This document shows, one piece after another, positions 28,557-37,978 of a stretch of 46,666 nucleotides of DNA (positions within the stretch are counted from its first letter, which is position 1; every line of letters begins with the position of its first letter). The notes below the pieces were generated by a model, which worked only from the letters and a program-made list of their open reading frames with translations, did not search any database and had not been told where the DNA came from. Made by a program: the position numbers and the translations under genes. Source of the DNA: Oscillospiraceae bacterium (GTDB lineage: Bacteria > Bacillota > Clostridia > Oscillospirales > Oscillospiraceae); the NCBI GenBank assembly GCA_009787995.1, contig WQSH01000006.1, forward strand, positions 1 through 46,666, written 5' to 3'.

Positions 28557-29906
28557 TTATATTTCTTCAAAGCTGATTTCCAGAGCCGTATCCCCTTGCT
28601 CCGGCGCTGCCCTATCAGACCTCCCGATGCCATAAACGGCCAAAACGCCCTTGCTGTCCGCTATAATGGGTATGAACGATCTTTTGCGGGCGGGAATGCG
28701 TCGCTCGATAAAGAGTTTTTTTAGCGTTTTCGAGCCGTCTTGACCTACCAGTTTTATCTTATCCCCTTCACGGCGCGGCCTGACGGTTATTTTACCATAT
28801 ATGTCAAGACTTTTGAATAGAAAAGAAGTGAACGTTTTATTAACCTTGGAGATTTTATCACTGCATGCGACTGATTTGCAAGACATTTTTAGTCCGGCGC
28901 CTAAAATAATCACACTATCCCCATCTGAGGGGAAAAGCTGCGCAAATCCATCTTCTTCGGCTTGCTGCTTAGGGTCAAAAACAATTAGGTCATAATCCCT
29001 GTATACCGTCATTCCCGGCAGCGAAAGCCTTGCCGAAGGATTTGTGTTGCCGCACAATTCCAGAACCGCCTTGACATGCTTAAACGAAAGAGCCCCGCCG
29101 TAGAGCTTTCTGATAACGCGGCTTGATACGGCAAATGGCAAGTTTAGCAAATCGACAACATTTGCGGTGATTCCAACGCAAAGGTCGCTTATGAACAAGT
29201 CCGCAAGGTCGGAAAGCATGTCCTCGTCGGCGCGCATGAGCTCGGCCGCAGCCCCTGCCGCCTCGTTTAGCCTGGGGTTGATTTCCTTTAGAATTGGGAT
29301 TACCGAATGTCTAATCTTGTTTCGCATGTATATGTCTATGCTATTTGTCGAATCTTCGACAAAGGGGATTTCCCGCTCGCCCAAAAAGAGGATAACCTCG
29401 TCCCTAGAGATGCCAAGCATAGGCCGAACCACTTTTCCCCTCACCGGCGGAATCCCTGAAAGCCCATTGGCCCCTGCGCCGCGGGTGAAGTTTATGAGCA
29501 TGGTTTCTGTGTTGTCGTCCGAAGTGTGGGCCGTCGCAATTCTCTCTGCACCCAATGTTTCTGCCATATCATAGAAAAATTCGTAACGCAAATCCCGCGC
29601 TGCAGCTTCAACGCTCTGGCCACTCTGCTTTGCGTGGCGCTGCACGTCGCCATCTCCCGAATAAAACTGCACACCGCAGTCCATGCAATAGTCTTGCACA
29701 AACCCCTCGTCACGGTCGGACTCTTCCCCTCTAAGTCCGTGGTTGAAGTGCAGTACCGCCACTGAAAATCCGCGCTCATACGAAATATGCAGCAAAGCCT
29801 CAAGGAGGCACATAGAATCCGCCCCACCTGAAACACAGACAAGAACCATTCCCCCTCCGGGCAACATATCATATTCATCAGCGAATTTCAAGATTTTCTC
29901 TAACAA
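28557..29906 (-). CDS. tilS: tRNA(Ile)-lysidine synthetase TilS
   Basis: A 449-residue enzyme that converts C34 of the minor isoleucine tRNA to lysidine so that it reads AUA; essential in most bacteria. The PP-loop SGGADS is at 26-31, followed by LHFNHGLRG and ATAHTSDDNTETML, the N-type ATP pyrophosphatase domain. The C-terminal part (from about 370) has the substrate-binding TilS domain (VRPRREGDKIKL, KTLKKLFIERRIPA). It is 20 bases upstream of hpt. Start TTG 29906, with AAAGG about 11 bases before it. Confidence 0.95.
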   Translation of the reverse strand: MLEKILKFADEYDMLPGGGMVLVCVSGGADSMCLLEALLHISYERGFSVAVLHFNHGLRGEESDRDEGFVQDYCMDCGVQFYSGDGDVQRHAKQSGQSVEAAARDLRYEFFYDMAETLGAERIATAHTSDDNTETMLINFTRGAGANGLSGIPPVRGKVVRPMLGISRDEVILFLGEREIPFVEDSTNSIDIYMRNKIRHSVIPILKEINPRLNEAAGAAAELMRADEDMLSDLADLFISDLCVGITANVVDLLNLPFAVSSRVIRKLYGGALSFKHVKAVLELCGNTNPSARLSLPGMTVYRDYDLIVFDPKQQAEEDGFAQLFPSDGDSVIILGAGLKMSCKSVACSDKISKVNKTFTSFLFKSLDIYGKITVRPRREGDKIKLVGQDGSKTLKKLFIERRIPARKRSFIPIIADSKGVLAVYGIGRSDRAAPEQGDTALEISFEEI

Positions 29907-29939
29907 AGCGTCAAATACCTTTCTTTTGGAATCCTAACC

Positions 29940-31280
29940 TCATTCCTCATGATGCCTTTCCAGCGACGAGAAATTCGTATACTCAGGCAGCCATTGCAGC
30001 TCAATCATCCCTGTCTCGCCGCGGCGGTTTTTAAGGATTATGCACTCTGCGACATTATGAGCCTCCGACTCTTTATTATAATAGTCATCCCTATACAGCG
30101 CAAGCACTATATCTGCGTCCTGCTCAATCGCTCCAGACTCCCTCAGGTCGGACAGCAGAGGGCGCTTATTCTGCCTCGATTCATTCGCCCTTGACAGCTG
30201 CGACAGGCATATGAGCGGCACGTTGAGCTCCTTGGCCATAATCTTCATCATCCGACTGATTTCCGAAACGACCTGCACCCTGTTGTCTCCTTGGCTGCCC
30301 CGCATTCCGGAAGCGGACTGCATGAGCTGGAGGTAGTCGACAACCACAAGCCCCAGATTGGCCACCCTCCGGCATTGGGCGTTCATATCTGCAACAGTGA
30401 GTGACGCATCGTCATTGATGAGCAAATCGGCCTGGCTTATCGAAGCGGCCGCGCTTGCAAGCTTGCGCCATTCATCCGGCTTTATCCGCCCTGTTTGGAG
30501 CTTCTTGCTATCTATGAAGCTTTCTGAAGCCAAGAGTCGCATCGCCAATTGCTCTGACGACATTTCCAGCGAGAACACTGCGACAGTTTTTCCGGAGGCT
30601 TTTGCGGCATGAAGCGCAATATTCAACGCTATGCTCGTTTTGCCCATGCCCGGACGCGATGCGATTAGGATTAAGTCGCCCTTGTTTAACCCCATAATCG
30701 ACCTGTCAAGGTCATGCAGCCCTGTAGTGAGCCCTGGGATGCCGGCTCCGCTTTTGGATGCTTTTGAAATTTCTTCATATACCTCCACCAGCACCTTCGA
30801 AACAGGCTCAAGCCCCTCCCTGCTCCTGCCCTGCCGCAGGCCATATATGCGCTTTTCCGCAGCCTCCAGTATAGCCGTGGCCCCGCCTTCCCCCGAAACC
30901 GCCATCTCGCTTATATCGCCCCCCGCATCTGCAATGGAGCGCAGGAGAGCTTTGTCCTTGACTATCGCTGAATACTCCATCACATTCGACGCTGTCGGCG
31001 TTATAAGCATGAGGTCGCGAATGTAGCCGGGGGAATCATCGTTGTGCACACCGTCCTCTTTCATCTTATCCAGGACGGTCACGGGGTCTATCGCCATCGA
31101 AAAATTAAACATTGAGAATATCGTCTCGAATATCTCTTTGTTATTTGTAGAATAGAAATCCTCCGCCCGCAGCACCCCTATTACATCGGAAACACAGCGC
31201 GCATCAATCAGCATAGCCCCCAAAACAGCCTGCTCGGCTTCAGTGCTATGCGGTATTTGCCTATGCAGCAAATCATCCAT
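29940..31280 (-). CDS. dnaB: Replicative DNA helicase DnaB/DnaC type
   Basis: The 446-residue hexameric helicase of the replication fork. The N-terminal helical domain (HSTEAEQAVLGAMLID) interacts with primase; the RecA-like C-terminal domain has Walker A ASRPGMGKTS (about 207-216), Walker B LVVVDYLQLM, LSQLSR and the Arg finger region DADIVLALYRDDYYN. It lies 5 bases after rplI, in the conserved gdpP-rplI-dnaB order (called dnaC in Bacillus). Length is normal and no intein is present. Confidence 0.97.
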   Translation of the reverse strand: MDDLLHRQIPHSTEAEQAVLGAMLIDARCVSDVIGVLRAEDFYSTNNKEIFETIFSMFNFSMAIDPVTVLDKMKEDGVHNDDSPGYIRDLMLITPTASNVMEYSAIVKDKALLRSIADAGGDISEMAVSGEGGATAILEAAEKRIYGLRQGRSREGLEPVSKVLVEVYEEISKASKSGAGIPGLTTGLHDLDRSIMGLNKGDLILIASRPGMGKTSIALNIALHAAKASGKTVAVFSLEMSSEQLAMRLLASESFIDSKKLQTGRIKPDEWRKLASAAASISQADLLINDDASLTVADMNAQCRRVANLGLVVVDYLQLMQSASGMRGSQGDNRVQVVSEISRMMKIMAKELNVPLICLSQLSRANESRQNKRPLLSDLRESGAIEQDADIVLALYRDDYYNKESEAHNVAECIILKNRRGETGMIELQWLPEYTNFSSLERHHEE

Positions 31281-31285
31281 ATATT

Positions 31286-31735
31286 TTATGCCTCAATGAC
31301 AAGAACGTTTATTACTCCGCTAATTTCGAAACCAAGCTTGCACCTGATCTCATAATGGCCAAAAGCTTTGATAGGCTCGTCTTGCACAATTTTGTTTTTC
31401 TCAACAACGATGTCATGTTGCTCCGCAAGCGCCTCGGCGATTTCCTTTGAAGTGACAGCTCCAAATAACTTGCCGCCATCTCCCCCGGCGCGAGCCGTCA
31501 CCCTGACCTGAACACCCTCAAGCTTGGACGCCAAATCCTTCGCCGCCGCCTTGTCCTCCTCCAGCTTCTTTGCCTTCGCTTTGTCTTGCCGCTTCATAAT
31601 AGCAAGATTTTCCGGAGTCGCCACCACTGCCAATTTCCTCGGCAAAAGGAAGTTGCGGGCATAACCGTCCGAAACCTCTTTGAGCTCACCTTTTTTTCCA
31701 TGCCCCTTTACGTCCTCTTGCAAGATAACTTTCAT
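31286..31735 (-). CDS. rplI: 50S ribosomal protein L9
   Basis: A 149-residue large-subunit protein. The N-terminal globular domain [17 protein letters not shown] with GYARNFLLP is diagnostic; a long charged helix and the C-terminal RNA-binding domain follow ([14 protein letters not shown]). I start it at ATG 31735, which gives the universal MKVILQ beginning, with a GGATGG site 8 bases upstream; a start four codons earlier is possible. Confidence 0.96.
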   Translation of the reverse strand: MKVILQEDVKGHGKKGELKEVSDGYARNFLLPRKLAVVATPENLAIMKRQDKAKAKKLEEDKAAAKDLASKLEGVQVRVTARAGGDGGKLFGAVTSKEIAEALAEQHDIVVEKNKIVQDEPIKAFGHYEIRCKLGFEISGVINVLVIEA

Positions 31736-31765
31736 TTTTGTTACCATCCCTTTCCTATCAGTAAA

Positions 31766-33748
31766 TTACTCTCTGTCCAGATATTCGTCGATAGCCCTCT
31801 TTAAATCACCGACCACTTTGTCCACGGTCGCATTTCGCACTTGAAGGCCTGCCGTCGACTGGCTCCCCCCGCCCCCCAGCTTCTCTAAAATCAATTGCAC
31901 GTTCACCCGCCCGATGCTGCGTCCCGAGACATAGACCACATCTCCGTCCAGCCCTGCAACAAAAGAGGTGTGCACCCCCCTGACATTTAAAAGCTCGTCC
32001 GATGCCTGCGCAATGCTAATCCTGTTTTGAACCTCATCGCACGAGGCGATTGCAATCCCCTCTTTGTAAATCGCTGCCCCGCAAATAAGCGCATACCGCC
32101 CCGTCGCAGTCTCGATATCGGATTGCAGAAGCCTCTTCACCGCCGCCGCATCTGCGCCTGACCTCTGCAAAAATGCCGCAGCGTCAAATGTGCCGCTGGC
32201 TGTGTTTATCGCAAATCCTTTCGTGTCCAGCACAATCCCTGCGAGGAGGGCTTCGGCTTCGGCAGGTAGTATGTCATCCTTGTTCACGAGATACTGAATC
32301 ATCTCTGTCACCAGCTCGGATGTGGACGATGCGTGCGGCTCATGAAAGTTCAGCACTGCGTTTTCTATATAGGTTGCGGCTCGGCGGTGGTGGTCTACTA
32401 CGGCAATGCGCGTGGAGGACAGGAGCAGCGGCTCGGATTCCACTTTATCCGGCCTGCTGGTGTCAACGACGACAATCAGGCTTTTGCTGTCAACTTCCAA
32501 AATGGCTTCCTGCTCAGTGATGAACACCCCCTTGTACTCCGGGAGGTCGGAAACCAGCTCTATGGACTCTATTGCATTGTTGGTATCTATGTCTATGACT
32601 ACATATGTGGGCTTGCGCTTAGCTCGCGCCAGGCAACAGATGCCTATCGCCGCCCCCACGGAGTCGAAGTCTCCCACCTTGTGCCCCATTACAAAAACGT
32701 TTGAAGCGTCGCTCAAGAGCTCGCCAAAAGCGCTTGCGACAATCCTTGACTTGACTTTGGTGCGTTTTTCCAGCTTGGGTGCGTGCCCTCCAAAGAATTC
32801 AAACCCATACCGGTTTCTAATGACGGCCTGGTCGCCCCCCCGGCTGAGCGCCATTTCTATGCCCAAACTTGCATATCTGTAGTTTTCCTGGGGCGACGCC
32901 CCATCCTTCCCTATTCCAATACTGAGCGTTGCGTGTATCCCTTCGGCGCCTGTTTCTGTGTGCACTTGCTCAAGAATGGAAAATTTGTCCTTCACAAACC
33001 CTTCGAGGTGCTTATCTTCGAACAGGAATAGGTACCTGTCCCTTTCATACTTGCACAAATACCCACCTTGGTCGCCTGCCCAGGCCGTGATTAAGTCGTC
33101 AATATCGGAAAGGAGCACCGATTTTTCTTTCTCCCTGAGCCCTTTTAGCAACTCGTCGTAGTTGTCCATCATAATTATGGCAAAAACCAACCTTGTGTCG
33201 AGGTATTCTTCGCAAATCCGCCGATACTCCGTCACGTCGACCCAATACGTCATTGCAACATATTCCCGCTCCGAGCGCACCAAACTGCCATACACCTGGT
33301 ATTGCTTGCCGCCGACGTGAATGGGCTCTTGGCATTCAGTTTTGCCATCTAGCAGCCAGTCCCAAGTAAATTCCGGCACCACATCCGTTATGTTCAGTTC
33401 AAAAAACGGCTCTTTGAGGTCAGTGGTCATCATGAAGCGGTCGTTCGACCACAGCATCTCGCCCGTCTCCGTACTGAAGATGACTACTGGCATTGGGGTG
33501 TCCCGCACGGTCAAATCCATGCTATCGGAAATTGATTCAAGGTAGTTTAAGAGCTTTGCTGTCCGCTTGCTGGACGCGATACGGGAGTACAGCGCAAGGA
33601 TAACGACAATGATTATTTGTGCGCCTGCGAGTATGCGGTTGTTGTCGCCTATGAAGAAAGTCGATACTGCAAAAGCGACCAACAATATGACATAAAGCCT
33701 CACATTGGGCCGCAACCACCTCGGCAGCTTCTTGTGCAAATTATCCAT
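31766..33748 (-). CDS. gdpP: Cyclic-di-AMP phosphodiesterase GdpP
   Basis: A 660-residue membrane enzyme that hydrolyses c-di-AMP, the second messenger for potassium, osmotic and cell-wall balance in Firmicutes. Two membrane helices (about 15-35 and 40-58) lead to a PAS domain (about 80-180), a degenerate GGDEF domain (about 190-310) and the DHH/DHHA1 phosphodiesterase from about 345. The metal ligands are visible in GHKVGDFDSVGAAIG and VVDHHRR, and the DHHA1 end has GGGGSQSTAGLQ. The gene order gdpP-rplI-dnaB is typical. ATG 33748 has GGAGG three to four bases upstream, a rather tight spacing. Confidence 0.95.
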   Translation of the reverse strand: MDNLHKKLPRWLRPNVRLYVILLVAFAVSTFFIGDNNRILAGAQIIIVVILALYSRIASSKRTAKLLNYLESISDSMDLTVRDTPMPVVIFSTETGEMLWSNDRFMMTTDLKEPFFELNITDVVPEFTWDWLLDGKTECQEPIHVGGKQYQVYGSLVRSEREYVAMTYWVDVTEYRRICEEYLDTRLVFAIIMMDNYDELLKGLREKEKSVLLSDIDDLITAWAGDQGGYLCKYERDRYLFLFEDKHLEGFVKDKFSILEQVHTETGAEGIHATLSIGIGKDGASPQENYRYASLGIEMALSRGGDQAVIRNRYGFEFFGGHAPKLEKRTKVKSRIVASAFGELLSDASNVFVMGHKVGDFDSVGAAIGICCLARAKRKPTYVVIDIDTNNAIESIELVSDLPEYKGVFITEQEAILEVDSKSLIVVVDTSRPDKVESEPLLLSSTRIAVVDHHRRAATYIENAVLNFHEPHASSTSELVTEMIQYLVNKDDILPAEAEALLAGIVLDTKGFAINTASGTFDAAAFLQRSGADAAAVKRLLQSDIETATGRYALICGAAIYKEGIAIASCDEVQNRISIAQASDELLNVRGVHTSFVAGLDGDVVYVSGRSIGRVNVQLILEKLGGGGSQSTAGLQVRNATVDKVVGDLKRAIDEYLDRE

Positions 33749-33823
33749 CTCCCTCCGTTCGCTTATTGGCTCATCGCCCCGACGCTCATTATATCAAACA
33801 CCCATTATTTTGCAACATTTATA

Positions 33824-33851
33824 TTGACGCGCGCATACTGTTTGTTATACA
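33824..33851 (+). promoter_or_regulatory. Probable sigma-A promoter for the SLH/rhodanese gene
   Basis: TTGACG (33824-33829) and TATACA (33846-33851) are 16 bases apart in the gap between the divergent gdpP and SLH genes. Both hexamers are close to consensus. Transcription would start near 33858, leaving a leader of about 85 bases. Confidence 0.5.
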
Positions 33852-33941
33852 ATCTACCGGACACAGTGCGCAGTGCGCCAATTGATTGTTGGACGCAAAG
33901 GACTCACAAATTCGGAAAAGGGAAAAGGAGAGAATTGTTCT

Positions 33942-35759
33942 ATGGCAAAACGTAAGACTGGCAAAATCCTCGTTGCTCTGACATTGTCCCTGATGATGGC
34001 GATTTCACTTATTTCGCCTGCGCTTGGACAGTCTCAGCTCGCAACACCGAATGTCAAGCAGCAACAAAACTACCGTTGGCTCTTTTACATTCCAGTAGAA
34101 GGCGCAGCAAGCTACAATGTATATGCGTTCGCCACTTTTGAGGCGGCACAGGTCGGCACGGATTACGTTGCCGTTGCACGAGGCGTCGTTGAAACAGAAG
34201 GCCCCGTATCGCCGGAGGCACCCGAGGGACATAACAGGATTGACGTGAGGCTGCTCCAATTCGAGGGCGAGGCTACAAGAGACCTTCCTGCCGGCTATAC
34301 TCCGGCGGGCATTGGCGACTCTTTCTTCCCAGGCGCAGGCCAAGGCGACACTACAAACCTCAAGCCGGGGCAGTATTGGTTCAGGATGCGCGCAGTCTCC
34401 GACGATGCGTCCGTCGCAGACTCTGGCCTGAGCGAAGTCCAAGAATTCCCACTTACCATAGCAATGGGGCCGGACGAGCTAAGGGCGCTGATTGAGGCTA
34501 ACATCGACAGTATAGGCACAACTCCGCAAGACACATTCCGCCTGATAGACCTTCGCAATGCGGCGGAATTTGCCGATGAAGGCAACCTAAGGTTCTTCGA
34601 TGAGGCAGACCGCTTTGTCCATGCGCAGTTTAACACGCAGGAAGCGGCAGAGGCTATTTTTGGTCATGTCGATGATAAGAGCGCAGTCACAATCGTTGTC
34701 ATCTGCCGCAGCGGCGGAAGGACTGTGACGGCGTCGCAGAACCTCGCACTCTTTGGCTACACCAACGTCATCAATGCACAGGGCATAAACCAATGGACGC
34801 TCGGCCTACGGTACGACGACCCTGCTTTTGCGCTCCGCGGCCCCGGACACACTGCCGCTGAGCCTATAGCTCCGTTTATTGCCGGCAATGTGGTTAGGTG
34901 GCAAAATGTGCCGCGTGCGGCTTTCGAGATATTTGCATTTAGCACCCCAATCGAAACCGACCCCGCCAACGCTGTCCACACCGCTACAGTGCCTGCATAT
35001 CCCCAGGATGTCTCCGGCGCAAATGCCGAGCGCTTGGTGGAAATGTCATTTGACCTGGCAGATATGGGCATTGAGAACCATTCTGCATACTTCATCCGCA
35101 TGCGCGCAGTTCCGGAGGTAAACGAGCTCGTAAGAGGCTATGCCCCTGAGACCTTCTGGGGTGCGCCGTCAGCACTAACAGTGCCACTCGGCGAGCCTCA
35201 ATTTGGCGACATAACGCCGAGCGCTTGGTACCACGAGGCTGTTGCGTACGTCTATGACGGAGGAATTATGAGTGGTTTCCCGGATGGAACGTTCGGGCCG
35301 GAGCAAGCTTTGACTCGCGCAGAGATTGTCACCATCCTATACAGGCTGGCTGGCTCGCCTGATGTTTATGATTTAGAGAACCCCTTTGCAGACGTAACCG
35401 CAAATCAGTGGTGGACCCCATACATACTGTGGGCGTACTCTGAAGGCGTCACTACCGGATTCGTCGATGACGGCGTAAGAACTTTCCGCGGCAACCAAGA
35501 GGTCACAATGCAAGAGCTTGCCGCCTTTATCGCACGCTATCAAGAAGCCACAGGCAAGGCTCCGATTCCGATTCTGATGGATTATGAGTGGCCCGATTTC
35601 GAAGAAATCGCAACCTTTGCAAGAGCGTATGTCAACATTCTGACAGCGCAGGGACTGTACCGCGACCTTCCGGGCGACAACTTTGCGCCAGCTTCCGCAG
35701 CTTCAAGGGCTGTTGTCGCTTCTGTCTTGCATAGGTGGCTAGTATCGCTGGAGGCGTAG
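33942..35759 (+). CDS. Secreted rhodanese-domain protein with S-layer homology (SLH) anchor
   Basis: A protein of 605 residues. A signal peptide (basic start MAKRKTGK, hydrophobic core, LISPALGQ) is followed by a beta-rich, Fn3-like region (about 35-185). A rhodanese domain spans about 190-290, with IDLRNAAEF and the active-site loop CRSGGR (Cys255), then ALFGYTNVINAQGI. A second Fn3-like region (about 310-420) has RMRAVPE, echoing RMRAVSD in the first. SLH units run from about 422 to the end (AVAYVYDGGIMSGFPDGTF, AYSEGVTTGF, AYVNILTAQGLY). SLH domains bind pyruvylated wall polymers. The whole suggests a cell-surface sulfurtransferase or sulfide/thiol handling protein. ATG 33942 has AAGGAGAG upstream; an earlier in-frame start would bury the signal peptide. 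Confidence 0.85.
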   Translation: MAKRKTGKILVALTLSLMMAISLISPALGQSQLATPNVKQQQNYRWLFYIPVEGAASYNVYAFATFEAAQVGTDYVAVARGVVETEGPVSPEAPEGHNRIDVRLLQFEGEATRDLPAGYTPAGIGDSFFPGAGQGDTTNLKPGQYWFRMRAVSDDASVADSGLSEVQEFPLTIAMGPDELRALIEANIDSIGTTPQDTFRLIDLRNAAEFADEGNLRFFDEADRFVHAQFNTQEAAEAIFGHVDDKSAVTIVVICRSGGRTVTASQNLALFGYTNVINAQGINQWTLGLRYDDPAFALRGPGHTAAEPIAPFIAGNVVRWQNVPRAAFEIFAFSTPIETDPANAVHTATVPAYPQDVSGANAERLVEMSFDLADMGIENHSAYFIRMRAVPEVNELVRGYAPETFWGAPSALTVPLGEPQFGDITPSAWYHEAVAYVYDGGIMSGFPDGTFGPEQALTRAEIVTILYRLAGSPDVYDLENPFADVTANQWWTPYILWAYSEGVTTGFVDDGVRTFRGNQEVTMQELAAFIARYQEATGKAPIPILMDYEWPDFEEIATFARAYVNILTAQGLYRDLPGDNFAPASAASRAVVASVLHRWLVSLEA

Positions 35760-35787
35760 GCATAACAAACGCTAAAAGAAATATGTT

Positions 35788-35837
35788 AACAAAACAGCAG
35801 CCATTGTTTCACATGGCTGCTGTTTTGTTTTTTTTTT
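35788..35837 (+). terminator. Strong intrinsic terminator after the SLH/rhodanese gene
   Basis: A perfect 17-bp stem (35788-35804 against 35813-35829), sequence starting AACAAAACAGCAGCC, with an 8-base loop and a run of T residues to 35837. This ends the single-gene transcript of the SLH protein. Confidence 0.92.
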
Positions 35838-35877
35838 CGAATTTTCCAAAAAATCGAAAAATCGGAATCGATTATAG

Positions 35878-35906
35878 TTGCATATTTATCGAAGCAGTGA
35901 TAGAAT
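35878..35906 (+). promoter_or_regulatory. Probable sigma-A promoter of the bcd-etfBA operon
   Basis: TTGCAT (35878-35883), 17 bases, TAGAAT (35901-35906). The leader is about 110 bases and ends with a small hairpin CCCGA/TCGGG (35984-35999) just before the ribosome site AAGGAGAGG. I looked for a Rex operator (TTGTTAA-N4-TTAACAA), usual for this operon in Clostridia, and saw no clear match. Confidence 0.5.
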
Positions 35907-36023
35907 CATGCCTTGCAATGCTTAATAAATTGCAGAGGGATATGCGCAAAAACGATAGTTAAAATTTGCATGCACGTAATTAACCCGAGCTATTTCGGGA
36001 TTTTGTAAGGAGAGGTTTGTCAT

Positions 36024-37163
36024 ATGGTATTTTCACTGACAAAAGAACAGCAAATGATTCAAACGGTAATCAAGGAATTTGCAAAAAACGAAGTCGAACC
36101 TATCGCCGCAGCAATCGACGAAGAGGAACGATTCCCCCGGGAGACTTTCGAAAAAATGAGAGACGCCCAAATGCTTGGGCTGCCTTTCCCGGCTGCATAC
36201 GGCGGTGCGGGAGGCGACAATCTCAGCTACGCAATTTGCATTGAGGAGCTCTCGCGCCACTGTGCCACCACGGGCGTTATGTATTCTGCCCACATATCCT
36301 TGGGCGCAACGCCAATCTACATGTTTGGTTCTGAGGAGCAGAAGCAAAAATACCTCGTCCCCATGGCAAAAGGTGAAAAAATGGGCGCTTTTGGCCTGAC
36401 AGAGCCTAACGCAGGAACTGACTCTGCCGCACAGCAAACCACGGCTGTTTTAGACGGAGACAACTATATCCTGGATGGCAGCAAGGTGTTCATCACCAAC
36501 GGCGGCGAAGCAGACGTCTATATAATATTTGCAATGACGGATAAGTCCAAGGGCAACCGCGGAATATCTGCATTCATAGTTGAAAAAGACTTCCCGGGCT
36601 TTTCCATCGGCACAAAGGAAGCAAAGCTCGGCATCCGCGGCAGCGCCACAACGGAGCTGATTTTTGAAAACTGCATCGTTCCGAAAGAAAACCTGCTTGG
36701 CGCCGAGAGCAGCGGATTTAAAATTGCGATGGCTACATTGGACGGCGGGCGGATCGGCATTGCCGCACAGGCGCTCGGTATTGCGCAGGGTGCGCTGGAT
36801 CAGTCAATCAGCTATATGAAAGAGCGCATTCAGTTCGGGAAGCCCATTGCAGTCAACCAAGGCCTGCAATGGATGATTGCCGAAATGGGCACTGCTGTCG
36901 AAGCAGCAAGGCTCTTAGTGTACCGCGCCGCATACAACAAGGACAATGGCCTGCCCTATTCAAAGGATGCTGCAATGGCAAAGCTTTTTGCATCCGAGGC
37001 TGCGATGAGCGTGTCAACCAAGGCAGTGCAAATCCACGGCGGCTATGGGTATACAAGGGACTATCCGGTTGAGCGCATGATGCGCGATGCGAAGATTACA
37101 GAGATTTACGAGGGTACAAGCGAGGTGCAGAAGATGGTCATCGCAGGCACCCTGTTGCGATAA
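36024..37163 (+). CDS. bcd: Short-chain acyl-CoA dehydrogenase (butyryl-CoA dehydrogenase type)
   Basis: A 379-residue FAD enzyme that reduces crotonyl-CoA to butyryl-CoA in fermenters. The family signature GAFGLTEPNAGTDS, the FITNG strand, the QFGKPIAVNQ motif and IHGGYGYTRDYPVERMMRDAKI are all present. The catalytic base is Glu363 in ITEIYEGTSE. It is followed at 14 bases by etfB and then etfA, so the product should form the Bcd-EtfAB complex. Without thl, crt and hbd nearby, another short-chain enoyl-CoA could be the substrate. ATG 36024 has AAGGAGAGG about 10 bases upstream. Confidence 0.92.
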   Translation: MVFSLTKEQQMIQTVIKEFAKNEVEPIAAAIDEEERFPRETFEKMRDAQMLGLPFPAAYGGAGGDNLSYAICIEELSRHCATTGVMYSAHISLGATPIYMFGSEEQKQKYLVPMAKGEKMGAFGLTEPNAGTDSAAQQTTAVLDGDNYILDGSKVFITNGGEADVYIIFAMTDKSKGNRGISAFIVEKDFPGFSIGTKEAKLGIRGSATTELIFENCIVPKENLLGAESSGFKIAMATLDGGRIGIAAQALGIAQGALDQSISYMKERIQFGKPIAVNQGLQWMIAEMGTAVEAARLLVYRAAYNKDNGLPYSKDAAMAKLFASEAAMSVSTKAVQIHGGYGYTRDYPVERMMRDAKITEIYEGTSEVQKMVIAGTLLR

Positions 37164-37177
37164 GGGAGGACGAAATA

Positions 37178-37966
37178 ATGAAGATTGTAGTGCTGATTAA
37201 GCAGGTACCGAATACCAATGAGGTCAAGATTGACATGAAAACCGGAACGCTCATCCGCGACGGCGTCGAGAGCATCATCAACCCGGATGATAAATACGCC
37301 CTGGAGGCAGCCCTTCGCTTGAAGGACAAGGATAAAAATGTGCATATCACGGTTATTTCCATGGGCCCGCCCCAAGCGGAGGTCGCTTTGCGCGAGGCGC
37401 TGGCTATGGGATGCGACGAAGCCATACTGGTTACAGACCGCCTTGCAGGAGGCTCGGATACATGGGCTACTTCAATGGTCCTTTCAGCGGCGATTAAGAA
37501 GCATGGCGCCTATGACCTAGTCCTTGCCGGGCGCCAAGCAATAGACGGCGATACCGCACAGGTCGGGCCGCAAGTCGCCGAAAAGCTTGACCTGCCGCAG
37601 GTTACATATGTCAACGACCTCGAGCTTAAGGGCGGCAGTGTCGTTGTCCATAGAGCCCTCGAAGATGGCTATCAGCTAATAGAAGTGAAGCTCCCATGCG
37701 TTTTGACGGCGATTTCCGGGCTTGGGGAACCCCGCTACCCTCGCTTTACAGGCGTTTATGAGGCCTATAAAAAAGAAATTCCTTTCTGGGGCATGAAAGA
37801 CATCGGGCTTGCAGAATCCAAAGAAATCGGCCTTGAAGGCTCTCCCACGAAGGTTCACAAGTCCTTTGCCCCTAAGCTTGAGCGTGCAGGAGAGGTTTTC
37901 CCCGACTCCAGCAAGGGCTCGATTGGGCAATTGGTATCACGGCTGCGCGAGCGGCACTTGGTTTAG
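37178..37966 (+). CDS. etfB: Electron transfer flavoprotein beta subunit
   Basis: A 262-residue partner of EtfA. It starts with MKIVVLIKQVPNTNEV, has INPDDKYALEAALRLKD, and the dehydrogenase-recognition/bifurcation region DTAQVGPQVAEKL (the GRQAIDGDTAQ stretch), all typical of clostridial EtfB. In bifurcating complexes this subunit binds the FAD that splits NADH electrons between crotonyl-CoA and ferredoxin. It lies between bcd and etfA with 14- and 12-base gaps; ATG 37178 has GGGAGG upstream. Confidence 0.94.
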   Translation: MKIVVLIKQVPNTNEVKIDMKTGTLIRDGVESIINPDDKYALEAALRLKDKDKNVHITVISMGPPQAEVALREALAMGCDEAILVTDRLAGGSDTWATSMVLSAAIKKHGAYDLVLAGRQAIDGDTAQVGPQVAEKLDLPQVTYVNDLELKGGSVVVHRALEDGYQLIEVKLPCVLTAISGLGEPRYPRFTGVYEAYKKEIPFWGMKDIGLAESKEIGLEGSPTKVHKSFAPKLERAGEVFPDSSKGSIGQLVSRLRERHLV

Positions 37967-37978
37967 GAGGTACGAAAC

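Noticed and set aside
28557-33748. A novel system in the tilS-hpt-ftsH and gdpP-rplI-dnaB region
   Set aside because: These are standard, intact housekeeping genes in a conserved Firmicutes order.
35735-35962. 75-codon frame after the SLH gene
   Set aside because: It runs through the strong terminator hairpin and overlaps the SLH gene end; no ribosome site or conserved feature.
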